Assembly: GCA_944389415.1 (NCBI GenBank)
Contig: CALXMF010000004.1
Location: 1 to 64,000, forward strand
DNA from: an uncultured Spirochaetota bacterium
GTDB lineage: Bacteria; Spirochaetota; Spirochaetia; Treponematales; Treponemataceae
Length of the DNA stretch: 64,000 nt
Direction: 5' to 3'
This document shows, in pieces, positions 17,333 through 26,133 of the stretch. A model generated the notes under the pieces. It saw nothing but the letters and a program-made list of their open reading frames with translations. It was not told the origin of the DNA and did not search any database. Position 1 is the first letter of the stretch; every line of letters starts with the position of its first letter. Made by a program: the position numbers and the translations under genes.

Positions 17333-18943
17333 ATGAAATCTTTATGGCTCATCAGCAGAGAATACGCAGGTATTGCAGAAGCCGGCGGTGTTAAAAATGT
17401 TGCGTGCTCGTTATGTGAGGGATTAGTCCGCCGCGGCACAAAAACAACACTTTTTATTCCGCTATATGCTTGTTCTTGTCTTGATGAGGTAGAAAAATAT
17501 GCTAAGTTACCTCATCAGGGAACAATACAAGTAGCAGACTACTCATATCCCATATCATGGGCTTGCGGCAGCATCCATGGTGTTGATATTGTATTTATCA
17601 TCAGCAGTCTCTTCTCAAACCGCCGCGGTGTGTATACGTATACAAAAGAAGATCAGGAACAGGATCCATCCTGTGTCAGAGGTGAAGGTCATCGTGAAAC
17701 ATTAGTAATGAATGTACTTTTCCAGAGGGCTGTGCTGGAATATGGATTGCTCTTTCCTAAACAGGTACCTCACATGATACATTGCCAGGACGCAGCAGCC
17801 GCGCTTGTCCCAGTCTTTGCACGGCATTGTGAACAATATAGAGCTGTTTTCAGTAACACACATTTTGTTGTTACAATCCACAATGCGGGACCAGGTTATC
17901 ATCATGCTTTCGATAATGCAGAAACAGCATTAAAATTGACATCATTGCCGGAACAGTGTATCAGAGACGGTATAAACAGCGAAAACGGCAGTGTGGAGCC
18001 ATTTCTGCTTGCCTCATCCTGCGCCTGCTTAACAACAGTATCCCCATGGTACGCATATGAAATTCTCAATCCGCAAAACCATGATACAGGCGGATTGTCA
18101 GGGGAATTTATTAAAAGAGGAGTCAATATCATTGGTATTACCAATGGTATTGATTGTGATCGGTATACTCCTGAAGAACCGAAAAAATCATTGCTAACAT
18201 ATCCGTTTTCTCCCGCAAAAAAAGATCTTTGCGGTAAGTATCTCTGTCGGAATGATTTTATTCAGCAGCATAAAGAATGTACGCAGATATACCAGGGAGT
18301 AGAACAATATGGTTTTATTTTGCCGCCGCAGGAAAATACGGTTTGGTTCTCATATCATGGAAGACTTGTCCGGCAGAAAGGTCTTTTTGTGCTTGCAGAT
18401 GCGATAGAACAGCTGTTGCCGGAACATACTGAAATGAGATTTATCATAAACGGACAGGGTGAAGCTGTTCTTGAAGAAAGGTACGAACAGCTTGCAGCAC
18501 GATTTCCTGGCAGATGCATCTATTTCAGAGGATATGACCGTGCACTGGCCAGACTATGTACCGCTATCGCAGATTTTCTGGTGCTGCCAAGTGATTTTGA
18601 GCCATGTGGCCTTGAAGATTTTATTGCACAGATTTTCGGAACCATTCCTGTTGCTCATGCTACCGGAGGATTAAATAAAATAATCAACGGTGAAACAGGA
18701 TATCTGTATCATCCGAATACCGGTGAGAAACTGTGTAATTTATTGGCAGAACTAGCAGAACGGTTTATTATCGATCATGAATTTAATATGGAAATTATCG
18801 CTCAGGCTGCTGTGTTTGTGCGTTATACATATTCCTGGGATGAAGTAATTAACCGCAAATATATGCCGCTATATCGGTGGCTATACGACCGTACAGGTAC
18901 TAAAACACACGCTTCAGCTTCATGGCGGAATTATGAAGATTGA
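17333..18943 (+). CDS. glgA: Glycogen synthase (GT5 family)
   Basis: This 536-residue GT-B glycosyltransferase extends alpha-1,4-glucan from nucleotide-glucose. The N-terminal loop reads E-A-G-G-V-K-N-V where the bacterial consensus is K-T-G-G-L, so the first lysine is replaced by alanine. The C-terminal domain has the R-L-V-R-Q-K-G phosphate-binding region and F-E-P-C-G-L-E with the catalytic E-x7-E arrangement. The length is slightly above E. coli GlgA. A GGATACC ribosome site precedes the ATG. pgm is close by and divergent, consistent with glycogen storage. Confidence 0.92.
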   Translation: MKSLWLISREYAGIAEAGGVKNVACSLCEGLVRRGTKTTLFIPLYACSCLDEVEKYAKLPHQGTIQVADYSYPISWACGSIHGVDIVFIISSLFSNRRGVYTYTKEDQEQDPSCVRGEGHRETLVMNVLFQRAVLEYGLLFPKQVPHMIHCQDAAAALVPVFARHCEQYRAVFSNTHFVVTIHNAGPGYHHAFDNAETALKLTSLPEQCIRDGINSENGSVEPFLLASSCACLTTVSPWYAYEILNPQNHDTGGLSGEFIKRGVNIIGITNGIDCDRYTPEEPKKSLLTYPFSPAKKDLCGKYLCRNDFIQQHKECTQIYQGVEQYGFILPPQENTVWFSYHGRLVRQKGLFVLADAIEQLLPEHTEMRFIINGQGEAVLEERYEQLAARFPGRCIYFRGYDRALARLCTAIADFLVLPSDFEPCGLEDFIAQIFGTIPVAHATGGLNKIINGETGYLYHPNTGEKLCNLLAELAERFIIDHEFNMEIIAQAAVFVRYTYSWDEVINRKYMPLYRWLYDRTGTKTHASASWRNYED

Positions 18944-19300
18944 AAATACTTAAGCGATACTCGGTAAAACTATATTAAGTCACTCGTTTGTACATTATAG
19001 TATTTAAAACAGGTAAAATATAAGTTATTTTTGATCCGTTTATAGTCTTATTTTTAAAACAAGATACACTTGTTTTAATCCGTTTTTAAACTATTTTTAA
19101 ATTAAAGACAATGTATTTTTGAAATAATAAAAGGCTTTTTTTGAATTAAAGAAAGTGTATCTTTAAAATGATAAAAAGTTATTTTTGGATTAAAGAAAGA
19201 TTAAAAACAACAATGTATATAGTACTGTTTTTAGGAGAATAATGCATGGCTGTGTGTATGTCCCTGTATACCAGAAAAGAAGGATTTTAGATAAAAATGG
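18944..19300 (+). other. AT-rich intergenic region before the rho promoter
   Basis: More than 350 bases without a convincing gene. It is very A+T-rich with phased A and T tracts, which suggests intrinsic curvature. It contains the 44-bp tandem repeat described separately and a doubtful 20-codon reading frame at 19242-19304. I see no clear terminator hairpin for glgA. Confidence 0.7.
19028..19205 (+). repeat. Degenerate 43-44 bp tandem repeat, about four copies
   Basis: Units start with a T5-T7 run followed by a purine-rich block (ATTTTTgGATTAAAGAaAG type). The T-runs end at 19055, 19098, 19142 and 19186, giving spacings of 43, 44 and 44 bp. The best-matched block, AATTAAAGA/GAATTAAAGA/GGATTAAAGA, begins at 19099, 19143 and 19187. 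Another partly matching unit (TTGATCCGTTTATAG versus TTAATCCGTTTTTAA) extends the array to the left. Confidence 0.7.
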
Positions 19301-19304
19301 TTGA
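19242..19304 (+). CDS. Possible 20-residue leader ORF upstream of rho
   Basis: An ATG at 19242 preceded by TTAGGAGAA opens a 20-codon frame (MHGCVYVPVYQKRRILDKNG) ending in a TGA that overlaps the -35 box of the rho promoter. A second ATG at 19246 opens a 14-codon frame. Both are short enough to be chance. I list the first only because of its good ribosome site. Confidence 0.15.
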   Translation: MHGCVYVPVYQKRRILDKNG

Positions 19305-19330
19305 CAAAACAGTAAAAGTTCCGATATAGT
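19301..19330 (+). promoter_or_regulatory. Predicted rho promoter
   Basis: A perfect TTGACA (19301-19306) and TATAGT (19325-19330) are spaced 18 bp apart. The resulting A+T-rich leader is about 95 nt, ending with a GGAGATATAAG ribosome site before the rho ATG. A long leader would suit autoregulation, as is known for rho in other bacteria, but this is inference. Confidence 0.65.
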
Positions 19331-19431
19331 AATAATATAATTTGAATCCCCAAAATAGATTTATTTTATATCTAAATAAATTACATTAGTATTTTTAATG
19401 AATCATATACATTTATTAATGGAGATATAAG

Positions 19432-21141
19432 ATGTCACCGATTCAAAGGCGTCGCTTTCTAGATACGTCTGAAGAACAGGCGAATGAGATATATCAAGAT
19501 CAGCCAGATTTATTAGGATTAGAAATGGAAACTGATAACCAGATGCCTGCAGAGCAGCAGACAGAAACACAGCAGGCTGTGATATGTGAAGAAGGAAACA
19601 GTCAGGAAGCACAACCAGCAGAAGTGCAAAATACAGAACCGGCAGTTGATGAAGCTAAAATACAACCAGTAAAAATTGTTCGACCACGTATTAGACGAAA
19701 AACAATGCAGCCACGTATTGAAGAAGATGTTCAGCAGCGTCCCCGCGGAAGACCGCGAAGAGACACAAGACAGCCTTTTTCAAACCTTCCTGCAAATCCG
19801 TATATCCCGCATGATACCATCACACAAATAAATAATACTGCAGAATTAGTTTCAGATAATGAACTTAAACCGCGACTCTCCATTAATGATTTAACCAAAA
19901 AAGGAATTCATGAGTTGCGTGAACTTGCCTGTACTGAATACGGTATATCTCCAGATGATCTTGCTCCAATGAAAAAGCAGGAACTCATTTTTGTTATCCT
20001 GAAAGCTCATACAGAGCATGGTGGCATTATATTTGCTTCAGGCGCCCTTGAAATTCTGCCTGATGGATATGGATTTCTCCGTTCACCGCAAAATAGTTAT
20101 CTGCCTGGACCGGATGACATTTATATTTCTCCAAGTCAGATCAGATTATTTAATTTGAAAACTGGAGATACGATTTACGGTCAAATCCGTTCGCCCAAAG
20201 AAGGAGAACGTTTTTTTGCGCTTCTTCGTATAGAGACGGTTAATTTTGAAGAAACACGTCAGGCTCAGACACGAATTCCTTTTGACAATTTAACGCCACT
20301 ATATCCAAATGAGAAACTGCATCTTGAAACTGTTACAGAAGAAATTTCCACACGTATTATGGATTTGTTCAGTCCAATTGGAAAAGGGCAGCGCGCCTTG
20401 ATTGTTGCTCCGCCTAAAGCAGGAAAAACAACAATCATGCAAAAAATAGCAAATGCGATCACACAGAATCATCCTGAAGTATATATAATCGTATTGCTTA
20501 TAGATGAACGACCTGAAGAAGTTACCGATATGGAACGGTCTATTAAAGCTGAAGTAATTTCTTCTACTTTTGACGAGCCTGCTACAAGACATGTTCAAGT
20601 TGCAGAAATGGTGCTTGAAAAAGCAAAACGGCTTGTTGAACATAAGCGTGATGTAGTGATTTTTCTTGATTCAATCACAAGACTTGCCCGTGCGTATAAT
20701 CAGACAGTTCCAACGAGCGGAAAGGTTCTATCTGGAGGTGTCGATTCAAACGCTCTCCACAAGCCCAAACGCTTTTTTGGCGCTGCGCGCAATGTTGAAG
20801 AGGGCGGCAGCCTGACAATTATCTCCACCGCGATGATTGAAACTGGAAGCCGTATGGACGAGGTTATTTTTGAAGAATTTAAGGGAACCGGTAACATGGA
20901 AATTGTTCTCGATAGAAAATTAGCTGACCGGCGCTTATTCCCTGCTATTAATATCAAAAAATCAGGTACCCGTAAAGAAGAATTGCTTCTGCCGGAAGAT
21001 GTTCTTCAGAAAATCTGGGTATTGCGTAAGGTTATTAATCCGATGGATGATACAGAAATAATAGAACTACTTATTGACAAAATGAAAAAAAGTAAGAATA
21101 ATGAAGCGTTCCTGCGTTCAATGTCAAGCGCTGACGCATAG
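19432..21141 (+). CDS. rho: Transcription termination factor Rho with extended N-terminus
   Basis: This 569-residue hexameric RNA helicase has an N-terminal extension of about 145 residues, first acidic/Q-rich, then basic, with an AT-hook-like P-R-G-R-P at 104-108. The Rho N-terminal helical domain (about 149-195) and the cold-shock RNA-binding domain (about 200-270) follow. The ATPase core has Walker [10 protein letters not shown] (326-334), Walker B V-V-I-F-L-D (408-413) and the Q/R-loop region [12 protein letters not shown] (431-442). It is much longer than E. coli Rho (419 residues) because of the extension. Confidence 0.97.
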   Translation: MSPIQRRRFLDTSEEQANEIYQDQPDLLGLEMETDNQMPAEQQTETQQAVICEEGNSQEAQPAEVQNTEPAVDEAKIQPVKIVRPRIRRKTMQPRIEEDVQQRPRGRPRRDTRQPFSNLPANPYIPHDTITQINNTAELVSDNELKPRLSINDLTKKGIHELRELACTEYGISPDDLAPMKKQELIFVILKAHTEHGGIIFASGALEILPDGYGFLRSPQNSYLPGPDDIYISPSQIRLFNLKTGDTIYGQIRSPKEGERFFALLRIETVNFEETRQAQTRIPFDNLTPLYPNEKLHLETVTEEISTRIMDLFSPIGKGQRALIVAPPKAGKTTIMQKIANAITQNHPEVYIIVLLIDERPEEVTDMERSIKAEVISSTFDEPATRHVQVAEMVLEKAKRLVEHKRDVVIFLDSITRLARAYNQTVPTSGKVLSGGVDSNALHKPKRFFGAARNVEEGGSLTIISTAMIETGSRMDEVIFEEFKGTGNMEIVLDRKLADRRLFPAINIKKSGTRKEELLLPEDVLQKIWVLRKVINPMDDTEIIELLIDKMKKSKNNEAFLRSMSSADA

Positions 21142-21231
21142 AACATATTGTGACGTATCGGTCTTGTGGAGCCGGATGAATAAAAATTCCCCGGTTTCGG
21201 GCAAGATACAAAATATATCTGGAGGATTATG

Positions 21232-21435
21232 ATGAAAGAAGGTATTCATCCCAATTATGAACTGACAAAAATTACTTGCGCATGCGGCAATGTAATTGAA
21301 ACACGCTCAACAGCGAAAGACATTCATGTTGAAATTTGTTCTGCGTGCCATCCGTTTTTTACCGGAAAGCAGAAATTGGTTGATACTGCGGGACGTATTG
21401 AACGCTTTAATAAACGATTCAATATTAAAAAGTAA
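21232..21435 (+). CDS. rpmE: 50S ribosomal protein L31
   Basis: This 67-residue zinc-type L31 starts M-K-E-G-I-H-P-N-Y. It has the C-A-C-G-N and [13 protein letters not shown] metal-binding cysteine motifs and the F-N-K-R-F-N-I C-terminus. Two adjacent in-frame ATGs exist at 21229 and 21232. The second fits the GGAGG spacing and the family N-terminus better. The rho-rpmE order is common in bacteria. A strong hairpin terminator follows. Confidence 0.95.
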   Translation: MKEGIHPNYELTKITCACGNVIETRSTAKDIHVEICSACHPFFTGKQKLVDTAGRIERFNKRFNIKK

Positions 21436-21458
21436 TCAGCTACAAAATCTGGCGTGAG

Positions 21459-21490
21459 AAGTGTACCGTTTATATGCGGTACACTTTTTT
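21459..21490 (+). terminator. Bidirectional terminator between rpmE and rlmK
   Basis: AAGTGTACCG (21459-21468) pairs perfectly with CGGTACACTT (21477-21486) around an 8-base loop, followed by T-rich sequence. The AA on the left arm gives a usable structure for the convergent minus-strand gene too. Confidence 0.9.
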
Positions 21491-21506
21491 TATATAAACC
21501 CAATAA

Positions 21507-22583
21507 TTATATTGTTATCTGCCAGCAGCGATGAGGCCGTTTCCCTCTGAAATCTTCAGGAATAGTTTGTTCGGTAATATCCTTAACAGCGGGTATTAAA
21601 CCGTCTCGGCGAGAACGTATCAACACCTGATTAAATTCTAATTTCCGGCTGTTTGTTGAAAAATACAAAACACCCCTTGGGTTAAGCAGAGAGATACACA
21701 TATTGACCAGTTCTGGCCAGTCTTTATTTATATCAAGTATTCCTGATGTGTTATGCGAATTTGAAAACGTCGGCGGGTCCAGAATGATATAATCCCATCG
21801 TTTATTTTCCTTCTGCGCACTGCGTAAAAAATGCACCGCATCACTTTTAATACAGCGATATCTCGCTGTATCGTCAAATCCATTTATTTTAAGATTCTCT
21901 GCTGTCCATGATAAATAGGTATTTGAAAGATCTACTGAATCTACAATAGCGGCACCTCCATGTGCCGCATACACAGAAAAAGCCCCAGTATAACAGAATA
22001 AATTCAAAACAGCAGCGCCGCAGCAGTTCTGGCGTACTAAAGCACGAAGCGGCCTATGATCAAAAAATAATCCAGTATCAAGATAAGTATTCAGATTTAT
22101 CAGAAAGATTAAATCCTGTTCCAATACACGAACACGAATTGCTTTTTCCTGTTGTTTAGTATACTGAGAATCACCCTTTTGTTTGCGTCTGATCATGCAG
22201 AATACGTGGTCATCAGGTACCTGTAAAAGATCACATGCCGCACAAATCATATGAGAAAGCCAGACCTGTTCTTCTGCATCTGATTTTTCATATGGCCGTT
22301 CATATAAGTATATTTTAAGATATCTGCTTTCAAAATCAGTATTCTCTATTTCAGATACTGCTGGCAAACTGTTTTGAGACAGTACTGCATAAAAATCGAT
22401 TGCCAGAGGAATTTCCGGTATATCTTTATCATACAGGCGATAACAACTGATATGACTGCGTTTTGCCCATTTACGCAGATGTTTATATTTTTTTGACAAA
22501 CGATTGGCAAGCATCTGACACTGTATACTTAATTTTTCACCACATTCTTTATTAATGTATGATAAACCATTCATATTAAACAC
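21507..22583 (-). CDS. Stand-alone RlmK-type 23S rRNA methyltransferase
   Basis: This 358-residue class I SAM methyltransferase corresponds to the C-terminal (RlmK) half of the E. coli bifunctional RlmKL, which makes m7G2069 in 23S rRNA. Similarity includes the N-terminal A-N-R-L-S-K-K-Y...W-A-K-R...C-Y-R-L-Y-D region, the SAM loop N-L-F-C-Y-T-G-A-F-S, the catalytic-site L-D-P-P-T-F-S-N-S and Y-F-S-T-N-S-R near the C-terminus. The N-terminal m2G (RlmL) half is absent. The gene overlaps the GNAT gene by 8 bases. Confidence 0.85.
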   Translation of the reverse strand: MFNMNGLSYINKECGEKLSIQCQMLANRLSKKYKHLRKWAKRSHISCYRLYDKDIPEIPLAIDFYAVLSQNSLPAVSEIENTDFESRYLKIYLYERPYEKSDAEEQVWLSHMICAACDLLQVPDDHVFCMIRRKQKGDSQYTKQQEKAIRVRVLEQDLIFLINLNTYLDTGLFFDHRPLRALVRQNCCGAAVLNLFCYTGAFSVYAAHGGAAIVDSVDLSNTYLSWTAENLKINGFDDTARYRCIKSDAVHFLRSAQKENKRWDYIILDPPTFSNSHNTSGILDINKDWPELVNMCISLLNPRGVLYFSTNSRKLEFNQVLIRSRRDGLIPAVKDITEQTIPEDFRGKRPHRCWQITI

Positions 22584-23328
22584 CTTTGTAATTTATAGAA
22601 ATTTCAATCCAAGCTGGAAAAAAGCCACTGTGTATAGCGGTCCGCACAGAGCGTATATTTGACCACACAACAGCATAAAACGGTACAATACCACGTTTAA
22701 GAATATTACCAGCCAGCAAAGAGATAAGTGCAGAGGCAACACCCTGTTGGCGGTATTTCGGCAATACATCGACACCTAGCTGCCACATAGTTTCACAATC
22801 AGCAGATGCTCCTGCTAGTCCTATAAGGGACTTACCATCGTATGCGCCAGCACATAAGATATCGAGAGATTTATCTTCTTCACTGAGAGCATGCGTCCAG
22901 AACCCACTGCCATAGCAATGATTAAATTTTTCTTGACAAAGTATATCTGTTTGATAGGGACAGGTACTCTGAAACAATTTGTCCGGATCTGGAAGAAAAT
23001 ATTCAGACATAAAATGTGCTCTTAAATTCATTTTTTCCAGTTTTTCATTTAAAAGATATAGTCCCGGAGTTTCAAAACAATACTCCATTGGAAACATATT
23101 AATATATTCCTGAACAGCTTCTACGCAATTATCTGGCACTGACGCAACAATATTACTACCATATGATACTAGCAGTCCATTTGTATTTTTCTTACATCTT
23201 TTTCGAGAATCAGATACAGGTGTGCCAATAATCACATGTTTGTTTAATGTAAAATCACCAGCATTGCAACTACAGTCATATGCAGATTGTTCCAGTGCGA
23301 TACGTAGAATATCATTCTTTTTCAACAT
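22576..23328 (-). CDS. GNAT-family N-acetyltransferase
   Basis: This is a 250-residue protein with a GNAT domain in its C-terminal half. Motif A is recognisable as R-Q-Q-G-V-A-S-A-L (acetyl-CoA pyrophosphate loop), preceded by V-D-V-L-P-K-Y and followed by W-S-N-I-R-S-V-R-T-A-I-H-S-G-F. The N-terminal half (about 1-130) is unrecognised and cysteine-containing. Substrate unknown. A TATACT -10 lies 7 bases before the ATG with no ribosome site, suggesting a leaderless mRNA. It is divergent from cbiK. Confidence 0.8.
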   Translation of the reverse strand: MLKKNDILRIALEQSAYDCSCNAGDFTLNKHVIIGTPVSDSRKRCKKNTNGLLVSYGSNIVASVPDNCVEAVQEYINMFPMEYCFETPGLYLLNEKLEKMNLRAHFMSEYFLPDPDKLFQSTCPYQTDILCQEKFNHCYGSGFWTHALSEEDKSLDILCAGAYDGKSLIGLAGASADCETMWQLGVDVLPKYRQQGVASALISLLAGNILKRGIVPFYAVVWSNIRSVRTAIHSGFFPAWIEISINYKGV

Positions 23329-23335
23329 ATCTCAA

Positions 23336-23364
23336 AGTATACAATGAAAAAGAAATATTGAAAA
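23336..23364 (-). promoter_or_regulatory. Predicted promoter of the GNAT-rlmK pair
   Basis: On the minus strand, TTTTCA (complement of 23359-23364) and TATACT (complement of 23336-23341) are 17 bp apart. The -10 ends 7 bases before the ATG. The -35 is only a 4/6 match. Confidence 0.4.
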
Positions 23365-23422
23365 TCTGAAAATGCATATAAAGATATTACGCAAGCAGCA
23401 CCAATGTCTGCTGTTATATGGT

Positions 23423-23450
23423 TTTACAACGGCCTGTTATGCTATATTTA
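23423..23450 (+). promoter_or_regulatory. Possible promoter of the cobalamin operon
   Basis: TTTACA (23423-23428) lies 16 bp before TATTTA (23445-23450); an overlapping TATATT (23443-23448) would give 14 bp. The ATG at 23457 follows within 6-8 bases and has no Shine-Dalgarno site. I see no room for a cobalamin riboswitch in the 128-bp divergent gap. Confidence 0.35.
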
Positions 23451-23456
23451 TACAAC

Positions 23457-24257
23457 ATGAATAAAAGAAAAGCTATCGTTATAGTATCATTTGGTACAAC
23501 AAATTCAACCGGCCGTGAAAACAGTTTCAATATGTTGGAAGGGCTTATTCGCCAATTGTGTCCAGATTGGACTGTCTGTCAGGCATATACCAGTAAAAGC
23601 GTCAGGTCCGATCTTGCTCACCAGGGGATTATTTATCTTTCTCCCAAAGAACAGTTAGAAGCACTCGGTCAGAAGGGATATACAATCGTATATATTTTAC
23701 CCATCTTGATGCTTCCCGGCACTGAATATGAAAAACTGAAAGTTGAAATCAGCGATATCACTTACCGTTTTTCTATATTTAAAATGGGAAAACCATTACT
23801 GATGGATAATGGACTGAGAAATCTCATTCTGAATCATATGAAACATCTATATCAGGAAGCACCTTTGCAAACATGTATTGTTCTCATTGGACATGGCAGC
23901 ACACATCAGGCGAATAATATATATCTGGAGATGCAGCGGCAGGCCAAGGAAAATACTATGCCGTATCTCTTTATTGGTACGCTGGAAGCAAGTCCCGATA
24001 TTGATGATGTACTCCGCAGCGTAATACAAGTCGGATTTACAAAAGCTATACTGATACCCTTACTATACACAGCAGGGGTACATACATATGAAGATATTGC
24101 AGGCAATGGAAATACCTCATGGAAAACAAGATTTGAAAAAGCGGGAATTTCTGTCCAAGTAGAAACACGCGGATTAGGAGAAATGGTCTGGATACGCGAT
24201 TATATTTTGTCTGCGTGCAGCAACTCTATATCGCATATTTCAGAAATTATAGCATAG
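23457..24257 (+). CDS. cbiK: Sirohydrochlorin cobaltochelatase CbiK
   Basis: This 266-residue anaerobic cobalt chelatase inserts Co2+ into sirohydrochlorin (factor II), the entry step of the oxygen-independent corrin pathway. The two metal-binding histidines are visible in L-I-G-H-G-S-T and in T-A-G-V-H-T-Y-E-D. The upstream in-frame ATG at 23418 lies within the putative promoter. The start M-N-K-R-K-A-I-V-I-V-S-F-G-T-T at 23457 matches the family. No signal peptide, so a cytoplasmic biosynthetic form. It is the first gene of the cbi operon, 1 base from cbiD. Confidence 0.92.
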   Translation: MNKRKAIVIVSFGTTNSTGRENSFNMLEGLIRQLCPDWTVCQAYTSKSVRSDLAHQGIIYLSPKEQLEALGQKGYTIVYILPILMLPGTEYEKLKVEISDITYRFSIFKMGKPLLMDNGLRNLILNHMKHLYQEAPLQTCIVLIGHGSTHQANNIYLEMQRQAKENTMPYLFIGTLEASPDIDDVLRSVIQVGFTKAILIPLLYTAGVHTYEDIAGNGNTSWKTRFEKAGISVQVETRGLGEMVWIRDYILSACSNSISHISEIIA

Positions 24258-24258
24258 T

Positions 24259-25428
24259 ATGCGCTGTGGCTATACAACTGGAACCTGTGCAGCCGCTGCG
24301 GCGTATGCAGCAGCACAGCTGCTGTTGCTGCACAAATTTCAAAAGACTGTTTCTCTTACCGTACCAAGGGGCGATGTTGTAACAGTGCCAGTAGCACTTG
24401 AATCTGCCAGTACAGACTATGTATGCTGCAGCGCTGTAAAAGATTCAGGTGATGATCCGGATATTACCAATGGAATTACAGTCCAGGTCTCTGTCTCTTT
24501 GCTTTCCGCAAAAGGAGATCCGTCTCATTCTGAATGCGGTGTACTAATACAAGGCGGTAAAGGTATTGGAATCGTAACAAAACCGGGCCTTGAGCGGAAA
24601 GTAGGTGAGGCAGCAATCAATAGTGTACCCAAACAGATGATTACACATGCGGTACAAACGGTGGCATCTGCCGCTAATTTTAACGGTACATTACAGGTAT
24701 TGATATCAGTACCAGAGGGAGAAACAATTGCGAAGCAAACTTTTAATCCGCGGTTAGGAATTGAAGGCGGTATTTCGATTCTTGGAACAAGCGGCATTGT
24801 CGAACCAATGAGTCTTAACGCACTTCTAGAGACAATTAAAACTGAAATCCGTGTGAGAGCTGCTGAGTATGACACAAAAATATTAACAACAGGCTGCAAA
24901 CTTGTTGCTCCCAAAAGGCTAATCTTAACCCCAGGAAATTATGGACAGACATTTTGCAATAAATCATTTGTTAAGCACGTTTCAACAGTAATATGTTCAA
25001 ATTATATTGGTTACAGTCTAGATTATGCTGTATCACAAGGATTTAAATCTATATTACTTGTCGGACATATTGGAAAATTTATCAAACTTGCAGGAGGAAT
25101 CATGGATACACATAGTAAAACAGCTGATTGCCGTACTGAACTGATTGCTGTTCATGCAGCCGCCTGCGGTACCCCAAAGATAATTATAGAAAAACTTTTG
25201 GAGGCTGCAACAACAGAATCTTGTCTTGATTTGCTTGATGCGGCAGTTCCGCAACTGACTTCGCAGATCATCAACCGTATTCTTTTGCGTATACAATATT
25301 ATCTTGATAACCGAGTATCTATCGGTACAGATGTCAAATGCGGCGCATGGCTTTTTTCTCAGGCGCGAGGCTCCATTGGACAAACTGAAAAGGCAAAGCA
25401 GCTTATTACTGAATGGGAACAATTATGA
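24259..25428 (+). CDS. cbiD: Cobalt-precorrin-5B C1-methyltransferase CbiD
   Basis: This 389-residue CbiD methylates C1 of cobalt-precorrin-5B in the anaerobic pathway. The N-terminal R-C-G-Y-T-T-G-T-C-A-A-A-A-A signature is textbook. Later conserved regions include the G-G-K-G-I-G-I-V-T-K-P-G loop and S-I-L-G-T-S-G-I-V-E-P-M-S. The length is typical. CbiD marks the anaerobic, cobalt-early route. It overlaps cbiL by 4 bases. Confidence 0.96.
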   Translation: MRCGYTTGTCAAAAAYAAAQLLLLHKFQKTVSLTVPRGDVVTVPVALESASTDYVCCSAVKDSGDDPDITNGITVQVSVSLLSAKGDPSHSECGVLIQGGKGIGIVTKPGLERKVGEAAINSVPKQMITHAVQTVASAANFNGTLQVLISVPEGETIAKQTFNPRLGIEGGISILGTSGIVEPMSLNALLETIKTEIRVRAAEYDTKILTTGCKLVAPKRLILTPGNYGQTFCNKSFVKHVSTVICSNYIGYSLDYAVSQGFKSILLVGHIGKFIKLAGGIMDTHSKTADCRTELIAVHAAACGTPKIIIEKLLEAATTESCLDLLDAAVPQLTSQIINRILLRIQYYLDNRVSIGTDVKCGAWLFSQARGSIGQTEKAKQLITEWEQL

Positions 25429-26132
25429 AAGGAAAATTTTATTGTGTTGGTGTTGGTCCCGGAGACGGGGAATTAATTACATTAAAAGCTCTGCGTATTA
25501 TTGAACGCACAGATGTCATTGCTGCAGTGCGCACAGAAAAGCGCAACTGCGCGCTTGATATTGTTTCGCAGATTACAAATTTACGTGAAAAAAAGCAAAT
25601 TCTGCTTGATATTCCAATGGTAAAGAATACCTCGGAAGCGGAAAAACAGTATCAGCAGTCAGCCGAACACCTGCTGTGCATCTTAAGTAAAGGACAGGAT
25701 GTTGTACTCCTCACACTTGGGGACCCTGCAATATATTCAACAGCCGCGCGAATCTGGCCGTATATAACGAAAGCACAGTTCAGAGTAGAGATTGTCCCAG
25801 GTGTACCCAGTTTTTGCGCAGCGGCGGCTTTAACAGGACAAGAACTGGTCTCCCGCACACAACCTCTCACAATTATTCCTGCGAGCATAGACCAAGACTA
25901 TCTACAGCGGGTACTGCAGAAACCAGGAACAAAAATAATCATGAAACCGGCATCACAGCTTAAAACCGTTGCCGCGGTGCTTCGCGCAATGAAATTGCAT
26001 ACGCACAGTACTCTCGTACAAAACTGCGGTATGAACACAGAACGATGTTTCAAAAACCTAGATGATGTACCAGATACGGTATTTGCGGAACATGATTACT
26101 TTTCATTGTTTATTATACGGGAGTCAAAGTGA
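25425..26132 (+). CDS. cbiL: Cobalt-precorrin-2 C20-methyltransferase CbiL
   Basis: This 235-residue SAM-dependent tetrapyrrole methylase has the family glycine loop (G-V-G-P-G-D-G-E) at the N-terminus, G-D-P-A-I-Y-S-T-A in the middle and V-P-G-V-P-S-F-C-A-A-A after it. The L-I-T-L-K-A-L-R-I-I segment fits CbiL/CobI. An ATG at 25413 is in frame, but the ATGA overlap with cbiD at 25425 gives the conserved M-K-G-K-F-Y start. Confidence 0.9.
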   Translation: MKGKFYCVGVGPGDGELITLKALRIIERTDVIAAVRTEKRNCALDIVSQITNLREKKQILLDIPMVKNTSEAEKQYQQSAEHLLCILSKGQDVVLLTLGDPAIYSTAARIWPYITKAQFRVEIVPGVPSFCAAAALTGQELVSRTQPLTIIPASIDQDYLQRVLQKPGTKIIMKPASQLKTVAAVLRAMKLHTHSTLVQNCGMNTERCFKNLDDVPDTVFAEHDYFSLFIIRESK

Positions 26133-26133
26133 T

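Noticed and set aside
19028-19205. CRISPR array
   Set aside because: The units are contiguous and diverge throughout, with no constant repeat and unique spacer pattern, and no cas gene is near.
23329-23456. Cobalamin riboswitch upstream of cbiK
   Set aside because: The divergent gap is only 128 bp, both genes have promoters inside it, and I see no B12-box-like element.
26062-26133. Upstream start for cbiFG
   Set aside because: It lies inside cbiL; the ATG at 26134 follows the cbiL stop by one base and gives the family N-terminus.
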